From assembly GCF_024748615.1 (NCBI RefSeq), contig NZ_CP087168.1, forward strand, positions 2,356,001 through 2,420,000: DNA of 64,000 nucleotides. The letters are read 5' to 3'. This document shows positions 42,289 to 51,654 of this stretch, piece after piece. The translations under genes and the position numbers were made by a program. Below the pieces are notes generated by a model, which was not told the origin of the DNA, ran no database searches, and worked only from the letters and a program-made list of their open reading frames with translations. This stretch comes from Pseudomonas sp. B21-048. GTDB taxonomy: Bacteria; Pseudomonadota; Gammaproteobacteria; Pseudomonadales; Pseudomonadaceae. Numbering within the stretch: position 1 is the first letter of the stretch; every line of letters starts with the position of its first letter.

Positions 42289-43095
42289 ATGTTGCTGGCC
42301 AGTTTTTTCGGTGTGGTCATGGGCCTGGTGCTGGGCTTGACCGGTGCCGGTGGCGGCATTCTTGCCGTGCCGGCCCTGGTGCTGGGGCTGGGTTTGACCA
42401 TGACCCAAGCGGCGCCCGTCGCCTTGTTTGCGGTGGGCAGTGCGGCGGCGATCGGTGCGATTGACGGTTTGCGTCATGGCCTGGTGCGCTATCGCGCGGC
42501 GTTGTTGATTGCGCTGCTCGGCGCGGTGTTTTCGCCGGTGGGCATCTACTTCGCCCATCAGTTGCCGGAAAAGATCCTGATGGTCCTGTTCAGTCTGCTG
42601 ATGGTCATGGTGGCCTGGCGGATGCTGCGCCGGGAAAAGCACGACGATGGCCCGAGCGATCACGGCCATGCCAACTGGGGCCAGAAGAACTGCATGCTCG
42701 ATCAGCAGACCGGGCGTTTTTCCTGGACTGCCAAATGCACCGCGACCCTGGCGGCACTCGGCGCGGTGACCGGTGTGGTCTCGGGGCTGCTCGGGGTGGG
42801 TGGCGGCTTTCTGATTGTGCCGGCGTTCAAGCAACTGACCGATGTGCAGATGCGCGGCATCGTCGCCACGTCATTGATGGTGATCAGCCTGATCTCGGTG
42901 ATCGGCGTGGTCGGCGCGTTTCATGCAGGGGTGCGGATCGATGGTTTGGGCGTGTCGTTCATTGTCGCCAGCATCGTCGGGATGATCCTCGGTCGAAAAC
43001 TCTGCGCGCGGGTGCCGGCCCGAGGGCTGCAGATCGGCTTCGCCAGCGTCTGCGGGGTGATCGCCGTTTACATGCTGTTTAGAGCGCTTGCCTAG
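42289..43095 (+). CDS. TauE/SafE-family sulfite/sulfur anion exporter
   Basis: A 268-residue inner-membrane protein with about eight helices in two homologous halves: GVVMGLVLGLTGAGGGILAV and GVVSGLLGVGGGFLIVPAFK are the paired glycine-rich repeats. A cytoplasmic loop rich in His/Asp (REKHDDGPSDHGHANWG) separates them. The position 9 bp after the SQR gene suggests export of sulfite or thiosulfate made during sulfide oxidation; relatives have varied substrates. Confidence 0.88.
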   Translation: MLLASFFGVVMGLVLGLTGAGGGILAVPALVLGLGLTMTQAAPVALFAVGSAAAIGAIDGLRHGLVRYRAALLIALLGAVFSPVGIYFAHQLPEKILMVLFSLLMVMVAWRMLRREKHDDGPSDHGHANWGQKNCMLDQQTGRFSWTAKCTATLAALGAVTGVVSGLLGVGGGFLIVPAFKQLTDVQMRGIVATSLMVISLISVIGVVGAFHAGVRIDGLGVSFIVASIVGMILGRKLCARVPARGLQIGFASVCGVIAVYMLFRALA

Positions 43096-43305
43096 CGGAC
43101 ACCAGTTCCTGTGGACAGCAGTCGGGTCCACAGGCTTACACCCTAAGTTCCGGGCCTGTCCGGCGGGCGGTCTTACGCCGAATTTGCCGCGCGCCACCCC
43201 GCCAATCCAAAGCAGCGGACAACCGCCCCCAAGGCAGCGTATGACGCCGCCGGTCAGCTTTCGATAATCGCCTCCGACATCAAGTCCCCCGTTGCGGAGC
43301 GCGTC

Positions 43306-44490
43306 ATGCACAACAATAAGAACTTCAAGCATCGTTTCTTGCCGGCCCTCATCGCCAGCCTGTCGTCCCTTGGCCTGAGCTCAATGGCCGAGGCCGAGAT
43401 CATGCTGTACGACAAGGACCAGACCACGTTCTCCACGGATGGCTACATCAACGCCTTCTATGTGAACAGCGACGTGGACCGGGCCGGCGAGCAGTACGAC
43501 CGGCGTCAGGCGCGGGTGAAGATGGGGTTTCTGCCCAACTACCTGGGTTTCAACATGGGCAAGCAGGTCGATGACCTTAAGCTCGGCGCCCGCGCCTCGT
43601 TCTGGGTGACCATCAACGACAGCGAAACCAACGGCACCGACACCGCCATCGACGTACGGCAGTTCTACGGCACGGTGGCCAATCCTGAGTGGGGCGAGGT
43701 GCTGATCGGCAAGGACTTCGGCCTGTTTGCCCGCTCCAACATCCTGCTCGACGAATTGCTCGCCGGTTATGGTCAGGTCAGCGATACGTTGGGCCTGGTG
43801 GACGGCGGCGGGGTGTCGTTCGGCAACATCGGCAGCGGTTATCCATACCCGTTCCCGACGGCGCAGATTACCTATCGCACCCCGGTGATGGACGGTTTGC
43901 GGGTGGCGGTGGGGATCATGGACCCGGTCGATACCAACGACAGCAGCGCGACGGGCAAGGCGTATCAGGGGAACCCCCGCACCGAGAGCGAGATCACCTA
44001 TCAGTTCGACGTCGGCGGGGCGAAGATTTACAGCTGGCTCAACGGCAGCTACCAGACTTCGGACAACACCGACTCCAGCGTCGAGTCCGTCACCTCCAAA
44101 GGCGTCGGCTACGGTGTGCAGGCGAAGATGGGCGGGCTGTCGCTGACCGGCTCCGGTTTCCAGGCCAAGGGCATCAACCCGTTCTTCACCAACAACGCCG
44201 GCGAACCGACCCTGCGCAATGTCGACAGCGACGGTTACCTGTTGCAGGGGTCCTACAAACTGGGCAAGAACCGCCTGGCACTGTCTTACGGCAAGACCGA
44301 GGACGATGGCAACGGCGTGGTCGGCAGCGGCGCCGATTACGAGACCCGCGGCATTGCGCTGTTCCATGACGTCAACGACAACCTCAAACTGGTGGCCGAG
44401 TACAACCAGTTCGAAATCAATGGCCACGACACCAGCGACCAGAATGAAGACACCGATACGTTTGCGATGGGGGCGGTGTTGACCTGGTAA
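43306..44490 (+). CDS. Outer-membrane porin (DcaP-like)
   Basis: A 394-residue outer-membrane beta-barrel. The signal peptide ends at SSLGLSSMAEA. The mature part has alternating strands, turn Asn/Asp/Gly clusters (NDSETNGTD, NNAGEPTLRNVDSDG) and the C-terminal phenylalanine-type ending replaced by TFAMGAVLTW with a terminal aromatic. DcaP-type porins take up organic acids. A porin gene at this point beside the ped cluster may be linked to alcohol uptake (inference). Confidence 0.88.
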   Translation: MHNNKNFKHRFLPALIASLSSLGLSSMAEAEIMLYDKDQTTFSTDGYINAFYVNSDVDRAGEQYDRRQARVKMGFLPNYLGFNMGKQVDDLKLGARASFWVTINDSETNGTDTAIDVRQFYGTVANPEWGEVLIGKDFGLFARSNILLDELLAGYGQVSDTLGLVDGGGVSFGNIGSGYPYPFPTAQITYRTPVMDGLRVAVGIMDPVDTNDSSATGKAYQGNPRTESEITYQFDVGGAKIYSWLNGSYQTSDNTDSSVESVTSKGVGYGVQAKMGGLSLTGSGFQAKGINPFFTNNAGEPTLRNVDSDGYLLQGSYKLGKNRLALSYGKTEDDGNGVVGSGADYETRGIALFHDVNDNLKLVAEYNQFEINGHDTSDQNEDTDTFAMGAVLTW

Positions 44491-44511
44491 CTGGTGGCGA
44501 CATAGATCAAC

Positions 44512-44626
44512 TGTGGCGAGGGGGCTTGCCCCCGTTGGGTCGCGAAGCGGCCCCGATTCTGGTCGCGCATCGGCCAATTTTGGGGACTGCTGCGCAGTCC
44601 AACGGGGGCAAGCCCCCTCGCCACAA
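44512..44626. repeat. Palindromic repeat (GTGGCGAGGGGGC family)
   Basis: TGTGGCGAGGGGGCTTGCCC pairs with GGGCAAGCCCCCTCGCCACA, with an inner pair CGTTGG/CCAACG. It lies between the porin and FIST protein genes. Confidence 0.9.
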
Positions 44627-44762
44627 AAGCTCCAGCCACGCAATCGTGCAAATCCCCCTCTCATCCCATCGAACCACCCACCCACTACCCAAGTAGCATT
44701 CGCCGCCGCCCGCAGGCTTCGTACACTCGTGCCTCATACAGGCGCACCGGCGAGGGGCGAGG

Positions 44763-45926
44763 ATGGAGCAGGTTCAGAACGACGGTGTGGTCAGTGCCAT
44801 GTCCCAAGCCACCGATGCCCAACAAGCGGCTCAGGATCTGGCGCGACAACTTTTGCACCCGCATTTGGGCTTCGTGCTGTTCTTCTGTTCCGCCGAGTAC
44901 GACTTGCAGGCGCTGGGGAAGGCGTTGCAACAGAGCTTCGGCGGCATTCGTCTGGTGGGCTGCACCAGCGCCGGGGAAATCACCCCCCAAGGTTATGGCC
45001 GCAGCTGCGTGACGGCGGTGGGCTTCGATCATCGGCACTTTTCCATCGCCACCGAACTGATCGACGAGATGGAGCATTTCAGCCTGATCGATGCCCAGCA
45101 AATGGTCGAGCGACTGGTCAGTGGTTGTCGCAGCAATACCCTGGCGCCGATCAAGGGCAACAGCTTTGCCCTGACCCTGCTCGATGGCTTGTCCAGCCGT
45201 GAAGAAATGGTTCTCGCTGCCCTGAGCGCGGCGTTGGGCGACATTCCGCATTTCGGCGGTTCGGCCGGCGACGACAATTACCTGACCCACACCCACGTGT
45301 ATTTCGGCGGAGAGTTTCACAGCGGCGCGGCGGTGGTGGTGCTGGTCAATACCTGGCTGGACTTCGAAGTCTTCACCACCCACCACATCCTGCCCAGGGC
45401 CGAGAAACTGGTGGTCACCGCGGCGGACAGCGCCTCGCGCCGAGTTTTTGAACTCAACGCCGAACCGGCCGCCGAGGAGTACGCCCGGCACATCGGCGTG
45501 GCGGTGGCCGACCTCGATTATCGAATTTTTGCCGCGCACCCGTTGGCGGTGCGAATCAACGATCAGTATTACGTGCGGGCGATCCAGCAGGTTCATCCAG
45601 ACCTGAGCCTGAGTTTTTACTGTGCGGTGGAAAACGGCATCGTCCTCACTGTCATGACCCCCGGCCCCATGCTGCCGAATCTGCAAAACCTGTTCGACGG
45701 TTTGCAGGCGCGTCTCGGCGACCTGTTGCTGACCATCGGCTGCGACTGCTTTCTCAGGCGTCTGGAGCTGGAAGACGGCGGCAATCTCGAGCAGATAGGC
45801 GCGTTTCTGCGGGACCAGCGGGTGATGGGTTTCAACACCTACGGAGAACAGTTCAATGGCATGCACATCAACCAGACCTTCACCGGGGTTGCCATTGCCC
45901 GAGGCCGCTCCCCTGGACAGCGCTGA
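44763..45926 (+). CDS. nosP: FIST-domain sensor protein (NosP-like)
   Basis: A 387-residue cytoplasmic protein with FIST_N and FIST_C domains (GFVLFFCSAEYDLQALGKAL, VGCTSAGEITPQGYGRSC, HFGGSAGDDNYLTHTHVYFG, FNTYGEQFNGMHINQTFTGV). In P. aeruginosa the equivalent PA1975 (NosP) is a haem NO sensor that inhibits the kinase NahK encoded next door; the order here is the same. The 3' end overlaps the kinase gene by 71 bp. An internal start at 44799 is also possible. Confidence 0.85.
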   Translation: MEQVQNDGVVSAMSQATDAQQAAQDLARQLLHPHLGFVLFFCSAEYDLQALGKALQQSFGGIRLVGCTSAGEITPQGYGRSCVTAVGFDHRHFSIATELIDEMEHFSLIDAQQMVERLVSGCRSNTLAPIKGNSFALTLLDGLSSREEMVLAALSAALGDIPHFGGSAGDDNYLTHTHVYFGGEFHSGAAVVVLVNTWLDFEVFTTHHILPRAEKLVVTAADSASRRVFELNAEPAAEEYARHIGVAVADLDYRIFAAHPLAVRINDQYYVRAIQQVHPDLSLSFYCAVENGIVLTVMTPGPMLPNLQNLFDGLQARLGDLLLTIGCDCFLRRLELEDGGNLEQIGAFLRDQRVMGFNTYGEQFNGMHINQTFTGVAIARGRSPGQR

Positions 45927-48489
45927 CCTTCAGGCGCAGATCGCCAGCCTGCGCCACGAAAACCATAAACTGCAGCGCATCAATGGCGCGCTGATCGAGC
46001 GCATCGAGTCCGGCATCACCCGGGGCAACGACCCGTATGCGGCGTTCCAACATTCGGTGGTGCTGGCCGAGCAGGTGCGTGAGCGCACCGACGCCCTGAA
46101 CCAGGCCATGGCCGAACTCAAGGCTGGCAATCATTTGCTCAGCGAAGCGCGATTGCGGGCCGAAACCGCCCATCAACACTTGATCGACGCCATCGAAAGC
46201 ATTTCCGATGCCTTTGTGCTGTTCGATGCCGAGCAGCGGATCGTACTGTTCAACAGCCGCTTCAAGGCGTTTTGGGGCAACAGCCGGGTGCGGATCACCG
46301 CCGGCATGCGTCTGCGCGAAGTCAAACGGTTGATGACTGCGACCGGACTGTTCAGCGAAGAACCTCGCGGGCATGCCGACGAAAACCTGCTCTATCGCCT
46401 GCACAACGGGCGCTGGCTGCAAGTCAGCGAACGGCCGACTCAGGAAGGTGGGCGGGTGATCCTGTTCACTGATATTACCGACGTCAAACTCAGCGAAACC
46501 CTGCGCCGCGAGCAGGCTGTGGCGCAGAAGTCGCACTTGTTGCAACGGGCGGTCGACAACCTGTCCCAAGGGGTGGCGATGGTCAACGCCGAGGGCATTC
46601 TGGAACTGTGGAACCGGCGTTTCCTGGAACTCAGCGGCTTGGCCCCGGTGGCGGCCCATCGGCCATTCGCCGAAGTAATCGCCGACAGCGAACTGAACCT
46701 GCTGACCCCGGCCAGTCGCGATCCGAACGGGCGGCATGTGCAGGAATGCGAGCAGCGCCTCTACGATGGCCGGGTGCTGGAAATCCGCACCCATCCGTTG
46801 CCCACCGGCGGTTTCGTCAACACCTTCACCGACATCACCGAGCGCTATCAGCACGCCGAAGCGCTTAGCGAAAGCGAGCGCTGGATTCGCCTGATCACCG
46901 ATCATGTGCCGGCGCTGATTGCCTACCTGAATGCCGATCTGGTCTATGAATTCACTAACAAGGTCTACGAAGAATGGTACTGCTGGCCCCGGGGCGTGAT
47001 GCTCGGGCAGAGCCTGCGCGAAGTGCATAGCGAACAGCATTATCAGCGCCTCGAAGCCTACGTGGAGCGGGCCCTGGCCGGCGAGAGCGTGACGTTCGAG
47101 TTTGCCGAAACCAACATCAACAATCAGGAGCGCTACATGCTGCGCTCCTACGTGCCCAATCGCCTGGCCACCGGGGAGGTGGTGGGGATTTTCGTGTTGA
47201 TCCGCGACATCACTGAGCGCCGCCGCACCGCCGAGGCGCTGCATCAGGCCTATCAGAATCTTGAGTTGCGGGTGCGTGAACGCACCACCGAACTGACCAC
47301 CCTCAATGACCAATTGCTGCGCGAAATCGACGAGCGCCGCCGCGTGGAGTCACGCTTGCGCGAGGCCAAGCTTGAAGCCGAGCAGGCCAACCTGTCGAAG
47401 ACCAAATTTCTCGCCGCCGTCAGTCACGACCTGCTGCAACCGTTGAATGCCGCGCGGCTGTTTACCAGCGCCTTGCTGGAGCGCCGGGAGCCGGTGGCTA
47501 ACGAAATTCTGGTGCGCAACGTCAGCAATTCCCTGGAAGACGTGGAAAATCTGCTGGGCACCCTGGTGGACATTTCCAAACTCGATGCCGGGGTGATCAA
47601 GGCCGACATTGCGCCGTTCGCCCTGAGCGAGTTGCTGGAAAATCTTGCCGCCGAATACACCCAAGTGGCCCGCAGCGAAGGGCTTGAACTGCATTTCATC
47701 CCGTGTTCGGCGCTGGTGCGCAGCGACATTCAGTTGCTCGCGCGGATCCTGCGTAATCTGCTGAGCAATGCCATTCGCTACACCTACAGCGGGCGAGTGG
47801 TGCTCGGCTGCCGACGTCATCATCAGCGGTTGACCATCGAAGTCTGGGACAGCGGCATGGGCATTGCGGAAAACCGTCTGGAGGAGATTTTTCAGGAGTT
47901 CAAACGCGGTGACGTGCAGCGCCCGGATCAGGATCGCGGCTTGGGGCTGGGCCTGGCGATCGTCGAGAAAATCGCCCGCATTCTCGGCCATCGGATTCAC
48001 GTGCGTTCATGGCCGGGCAAAGGCTCGATGTTTTCCGTCGAAGTACCCTTGAGTGCCACGGCGCCGAAGGCATTGCCGAGCCTGCTGATGAGTGAGCCGA
48101 TGCTCGAGCGCCTGCGCGGTGCACGGGTGTGGGTGCTGGACAACGACGCGGCCATTTGTGCCGGGATGCGCACCTTGCTCGAAGGGTGGGGCTGCCGTGT
48201 GATCACGGCGCTGTCGGAGGAGGACCTGGCGCGGCAAGTGGACAACTATCACGCCGAAGCCGACCTGCTGATCGCCGACTATCACCTGGATGACGAGAAG
48301 AACGGCGTCGACGCCGTGGCCCGTATCAACGCCCGTCGCGCTTCAGCGATCCCGGCGATGATGATCACTGCCAACTACAGCAACGAACTCAAACAGCAGA
48401 TCCGCGAACTGGGCCACACCCTGATGCACAAACCGGTGCGGCCGATGAAGCTCAAGACGGCGATGAGTCATTTGCTTGGGCGGCCCTGA
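45856..48489 (+). CDS. nahK: Hybrid PAS sensor histidine kinase (NahK/ErcS'/PedS1-like)
   Basis: An 877-residue soluble hybrid kinase. An N-terminal coiled coil (LRHENHKLQRINGALIERIE) leads to three PAS-type modules (AIESISDAFVLFDAEQRIVL; NLSQGVAMVNAEGILELWNR; ITDHVPALIAYLNADLVYEF). These are followed by HisKA (FLAAVSHDLLQPLNAARLFT), HATPase (NLLSNAIRYTYSGRVVLG; DRGLGLGLAIVEKIARIL) and a receiver domain with Asp in LLIADYHLDDEKNGVDAV. Orthologues control biofilm and PQQ-dependent alcohol oxidation. ATG 45856 has a GGAG box inside the FIST gene. Relay to AgmR is inferred from neighbourhood. Confidence 0.9.
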   Translation: MACTSTRPSPGLPLPEAAPLDSADLQAQIASLRHENHKLQRINGALIERIESGITRGNDPYAAFQHSVVLAEQVRERTDALNQAMAELKAGNHLLSEARLRAETAHQHLIDAIESISDAFVLFDAEQRIVLFNSRFKAFWGNSRVRITAGMRLREVKRLMTATGLFSEEPRGHADENLLYRLHNGRWLQVSERPTQEGGRVILFTDITDVKLSETLRREQAVAQKSHLLQRAVDNLSQGVAMVNAEGILELWNRRFLELSGLAPVAAHRPFAEVIADSELNLLTPASRDPNGRHVQECEQRLYDGRVLEIRTHPLPTGGFVNTFTDITERYQHAEALSESERWIRLITDHVPALIAYLNADLVYEFTNKVYEEWYCWPRGVMLGQSLREVHSEQHYQRLEAYVERALAGESVTFEFAETNINNQERYMLRSYVPNRLATGEVVGIFVLIRDITERRRTAEALHQAYQNLELRVRERTTELTTLNDQLLREIDERRRVESRLREAKLEAEQANLSKTKFLAAVSHDLLQPLNAARLFTSALLERREPVANEILVRNVSNSLEDVENLLGTLVDISKLDAGVIKADIAPFALSELLENLAAEYTQVARSEGLELHFIPCSALVRSDIQLLARILRNLLSNAIRYTYSGRVVLGCRRHHQRLTIEVWDSGMGIAENRLEEIFQEFKRGDVQRPDQDRGLGLGLAIVEKIARILGHRIHVRSWPGKGSMFSVEVPLSATAPKALPSLLMSEPMLERLRGARVWVLDNDAAICAGMRTLLEGWGCRVITALSEEDLARQVDNYHAEADLLIADYHLDDEKNGVDAVARINARRASAIPAMMITANYSNELKQQIRELGHTLMHKPVRPMKLKTAMSHLLGRP

Positions 48490-48603
48490 TCGTTCCCACG
48501 CTCTGCGTGGGAATGCCTCAATGGACGCTCTGCGTCCGCTCTTGGGACTCTTGGAACGCGGAGCGTCCCGGGCTGCATTCCCACGCGGAGCGTGGGAACG
48601 ATC
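48488..48603. repeat. Palindromic repeat (GATCGTTCCCACGC family)
   Basis: GATCGTTCCCACGCTCTGCG pairs with CGCGGAGCGTGGGAACGATC; it fills the space between the converging kinase and agmR genes and overlaps the kinase stop codon. Confidence 0.9.
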
Positions 48604-48604
48604 A

Positions 48605-49270
48605 TCAGCGCCGCAAATACGACCCGAAATCAATATCCCCGGCACTCAAAATCGCCTGCACCCGATTGTGCACATTGAGCTTGCGCAAGATCGCCGAGAC
48701 ATGGGCCTTGACCGTGGTTTCGGCGATTTCCAGGGTGTAGGCGATCTGTTTGTTCGATTCGCCTTTGGTCATGCGCTCAAGTACCAGCAACTGCTTGCGT
48801 GTCAGTGCCTGGAGCAACTCCGGCGGGAAGCTCGGGGTGTCATTCATCCGGCGATGAGTGCTGCTTTTTTGCGTGCGGATGATGTCCGGCGGCAGGTACA
48901 CATTGCCATTGAGGATCTGCTGGATGGCCTCGGTCATCTGCACCCGTGGCGACGATTTGGTGATAAACCCCACCGCGCCATAAGTGATGGCTTGCAGCAC
49001 GATTTGCTTGTCCTGCTCGGCCGAGACGATCACCACCGGAATGGTCGGCGCCTCGTTGCGCAGGTTGATCAGGCCATTGAGGCCGTGCATGCCGGGCATG
49101 TTCAGGTCGAGCAGGATCAGGTCAAGGTCGTCGTGTTCCTGGGTCAGGGCCAGGGCACTGTCGAGGTCGGCGGTTTCCATGACCTCACTGCCGGGGAAAC
49201 CGTCGCTGATGACGTTATGAATGGCTTCGCGAAACAGCGGGTGATCGTCGGCAATCAGAATTTTGTACAT
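48605..49270 (-). CDS. agmR: LuxR-type response regulator AgmR/ErbR/PedR1-like
   Basis: A 221-residue NarL-type regulator: [20 protein letters not shown], phospho-Asp in [19 protein letters not shown], and [43 protein letters not shown]. Equivalents (AgmR/ErbR, PedR1) activate quinoprotein alcohol-oxidation genes and pqq genes. It follows the CXXCW gene by 59 bp on the same strand and may be cotranscribed from the promoter with the box at 49968. It is the leading candidate to bind the shared 15-bp element. Confidence 0.93.
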   Translation of the reverse strand: MYKILIADDHPLFREAIHNVISDGFPGSEVMETADLDSALALTQEHDDLDLILLDLNMPGMHGLNGLINLRNEAPTIPVVIVSAEQDKQIVLQAITYGAVGFITKSSPRVQMTEAIQQILNGNVYLPPDIIRTQKSSTHRRMNDTPSFPPELLQALTRKQLLVLERMTKGESNKQIAYTLEIAETTVKAHVSAILRKLNVHNRVQAILSAGDIDFGSYLRR

Positions 49271-49329
49271 GGCCTTTCACCTCATTATTTTTTTGATCAG
49301 GGTGTGGCAACAACTCGCAAGCGTTCACG

Positions 49330-49887
49330 TCAGGGAAAGGGCTCGGGCCGGGCCGGCGTCACGGGCAGATTTGCCGCTTGCCACGCATCCAGTCCGTCGC
49401 GGTACCAATACAGTGTTTTATAGCCCATGGAAGCGGCGCGTTTTACCGCGTTCCAGCTCAACCAGCAATCGGAGCGGCAGTAAAAGACCAACGGTCGAGT
49501 CAGATCGCCCGCCGTCAATTGCTGCAGGTGGCGCGCGAAATATTGCTGCCACGGGGGCGTCAGGTCGCCGTCACCGGTATTGGCCAGCCAATGGCTGCCG
49601 GGCAGGTTTTCGTGGGGCTGGTCTTCGATGAAACGGCTTTGCAGCCATTGCTGGCGATAGACATCGATCAGCAGTGGCTGCGGCGTGTGCTTGAGCAGGT
49701 TTTGCAGGGCCGGCGTATCGATGATACTCGCGCCCTGAAGCTGAGTCGGGGTCGGGCTGCGGTATAAACCGATGCGATAACCCTCGGCGGAGAACAGCGC
49801 AGTTTCAGCCTGCGCAACGCCCAGCAACAGGCTCAGCGACAGCGCGGCGAGAGAAGGGCACAGCAGAACACATCGTGCACGCGGCAT
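49330..49887 (-). CDS. PQQ-dependent catabolism-associated CXXCW-motif protein
   Basis: A 185-residue periplasmic protein with signal peptide (LLCPSLAALSLSLLLGVAQA) and a rhodanese-like fold: VFYCRSDCWLSWNAVKRA contains the name-giving CxxxCW, followed by MGYKTLYWYRDGLDAWQAAN. The family is found only with PQQ-dependent alcohol oxidation genes; its role is not established, possibly thiol or cofactor handling. Its promoter carries the cluster's 15-bp element. Confidence 0.9.
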   Translation of the reverse strand: MPRARCVLLCPSLAALSLSLLLGVAQAETALFSAEGYRIGLYRSPTPTQLQGASIIDTPALQNLLKHTPQPLLIDVYRQQWLQSRFIEDQPHENLPGSHWLANTGDGDLTPPWQQYFARHLQQLTAGDLTRPLVFYCRSDCWLSWNAVKRAASMGYKTLYWYRDGLDAWQAANLPVTPARPEPFP

Positions 49888-49967
49888 GGGGGTTCAGTCC
49901 TTATAGTTATGAACCCATTACATGCCAGTAGCGGTGCGTTGTGAATGCGACGATAGACAGGTGAACC

Positions 49968-49982
49968 AGTACTAAAGTAGTA
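49968..49982 (-). promoter_or_regulatory. Shared ped-cluster element, copy A
   Basis: AGTACTAAAGTAGTA lies 81 bp upstream of the CXXCW gene and is followed on the plus strand by ATTTTCCC. It matches the elements at 53912, 58932 and 62244, and 28 of the 33 bases around it match the region at 53907-53939. Confidence 0.65.
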
Positions 49983-50007
49983 ATTTTCCCTGGATTGCCG
50001 GGTGCTT

Positions 50008-50114
50008 GATCGTTCCCACGCTCCGCGTGGGAATGCCTCACCGGACGCTCCGCGTCCGCTCTTGGGACGCAGAGCGTCCCTGGCTGCGTTCCCACGCAGA
50101 GCGTGGGAACGATC
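50008..50114. repeat. Palindromic repeat (GATCGTTCCCACGC family)
   Basis: GATCGTTCCCACGCTCCGCG pairs with CGCAGAGCGTGGGAACGATC. It lies directly downstream of the ABC permease gene and upstream of copy A of the ped element. Confidence 0.9.
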
Positions 50115-50122
50115 CGGAGTAG

Positions 50123-50914
50123 TCAGCCGGTTTTGCGCAAAGCGGCATGCTGCGGGTTGAAGGTGAGTACTGCCAGCAGGGTAAACACCAGCATCAGCCC
50201 CACACACACCGCCAGCGCGACCGGGTTGAAGCGTTCATACAGCGCAAAGCGCACCAGTTCCACCGCATGGGTGAACGGGCTCAAGGCGCACAGCCAATAC
50301 AACCACTCGCTGGACTCGCGCATTTTCCACAGCGGATACAGTGCCGACGACAGGAAAAACAGCGGGAAGATCACGAAGTTCATCACCCCGGCAAAGTTCT
50401 CCAGCTGGCGGATGGCGTTGGACAGCAACAGGCCCAGCGCACTGAGCATCAACGCCACCAGCAGCAACGCCGGCAAGGCCAGCAACAGGCCGATGGCCGG
50501 CGGTTGCACGCCGTACAGCCAGGCAATCGCCAGAAAGGCATACACCTGCAACAGCGAAATCAGCGAGGTTGCCAGCAATTTGCTGCACAGCAGGAAAGTC
50601 CGGGGCAGGGGGCTGGTCAGCAACACGCGCATGCTGCCCATCTCCCGGTCGTAGACCATCGACAGTGAACCTTGCATTCCGTTGAACAGCAGGATCATGC
50701 AGGCCAGGCCCGGGATGATGTAAACCTCATAGGGAATGTAGGTGTCGTAGGGCTCGATGATGGCGATACCGAGTGCCGCGCGAAAACCGGCGGCGAACAC
50801 CAGCAGCCACAGCAATGGCCGCACCAGTGCGCTGAGAAATCGCGTGCGCTGCAACACAAAGCGTAGCCATTCGCGCAGTACGATACCGCTGAAACATTGC
50901 CAGTAAGCGTTCAT
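50123..50914 (-). CDS. ABC-2 type permease of the PQQ alcohol-oxidation locus
   Basis: A 263-residue inner-membrane permease with six hydrophobic segments and the ABC-2 motif region (FVLQRTRFLSALVRPLLWLL; GLACMILLFNGMQGSLSMVY; DREMGSMRVLLTSPLPRTFL). Its start overlaps the ATPase stop by 4 bp (ATGA). In P. putida the equivalent genes (pedC region) belong to an ABC system needed for growth on alcohols; the transported compound is unknown. Confidence 0.92.
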   Translation of the reverse strand: MNAYWQCFSGIVLREWLRFVLQRTRFLSALVRPLLWLLVFAAGFRAALGIAIIEPYDTYIPYEVYIIPGLACMILLFNGMQGSLSMVYDREMGSMRVLLTSPLPRTFLLCSKLLATSLISLLQVYAFLAIAWLYGVQPPAIGLLLALPALLLVALMLSALGLLLSNAIRQLENFAGVMNFVIFPLFFLSSALYPLWKMRESSEWLYWLCALSPFTHAVELVRFALYERFNPVALAVCVGLMLVFTLLAVLTFNPQHAALRKTG

Positions 50915-51654
50915 TGGACGACTGCCCCTGAAGAGACCGAGGTGGTCAGGCGAGCGAAGGCCGAACCGAGGTCACCGCCATGTTCTAGGCTCAACGCGTC
51001 TGCCTGTCCGCTGGCCACCAAACGGCCTTGATGCAGGATCAGCAAGTCGTCGCTGGGCTGTACTTCATCCAGCAAATGAGTGGTCCAGAGCACGCTGATG
51101 GTGTGCTCGCGGCACAGGCTGCGGATGTGTTGGTTGAGCGCCAGGCGACTGGCCGGATCGAGGCCGACGCTCGCCTCGTCGAGCAGCAACAGGCTTGGCT
51201 CGTGCAGCAACGCGCGGGCGATTTCCACCCGGCGGCGATGGCCGCCATTGAGTTCGCGCACCCGTTCGCGACGGCGTTCGGTCAGGGCCTGACGTGCCAG
51301 TTCGGCGTCGACCCGAAGTCCGGTCTGGCGTCGGGACAGGCCATGCAGCGCGGCGTGATAACGCAGGTTTTGCTCGACGCTGAGGTCCAGATCCAGGGTG
51401 CTCTGCTGGAACACCACACCCAATTGCTTCAACGCCGGGCGTGCCGCGTTGCGCAACGAACAGCCACCGACCCGAATATCACCGCGCTGCACATCGTAAA
51501 GGCGAGTGAGCAGGGCGATCAGGGTCGACTTGCCCGCGCCGTTCGGTCCCAGCAGCGCGGCAAAACGCCCGGGTACCAGGCTGAAACTCACCTGACGCAA
51601 GGCCTCGCGCTGGCCGTAAGCGAAACTCAGGTCACTGACTTCAAGGGCGTTCAT
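50911..51654 (-). CDS. ABC transporter ATP-binding protein
   Basis: A 247-residue ABC ATPase: Walker A LLGPNGAGKSTLIALLT, signature LNGGHRRRVEIARALLHEPS (an unusual NGGH in place of SGGQ), Walker B LLLLDEASVGLDP, and switch His in VLWTTHLLDE. The start MNALEVSDLSFAYGQ overlaps the beta-propeller gene's stop by 4 bp. It energises the adjacent ABC-2 permease. Confidence 0.94.
   Translation of the reverse strand: MNALEVSDLSFAYGQREALRQVSFSLVPGRFAALLGPNGAGKSTLIALLTRLYDVQRGDIRVGGCSLRNAARPALKQLGVVFQQSTLDLDLSVEQNLRYHAALHGLSRRQTGLRVDAELARQALTERRRERVRELNGGHRRRVEIARALLHEPSLLLLDEASVGLDPASRLALNQHIRSLCREHTISVLWTTHLLDEVQPSDDLLILHQGRLVASGQADALSLEHGGDLGSAFARLTTSVSSGAVVQ

Noticed and set aside
43381..44685. 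Minus-strand open frame opposite the porin
   Set aside because: The porin has a signal peptide and barrel pattern; the opposite frame runs through a palindromic repeat and has no ribosome-binding site.
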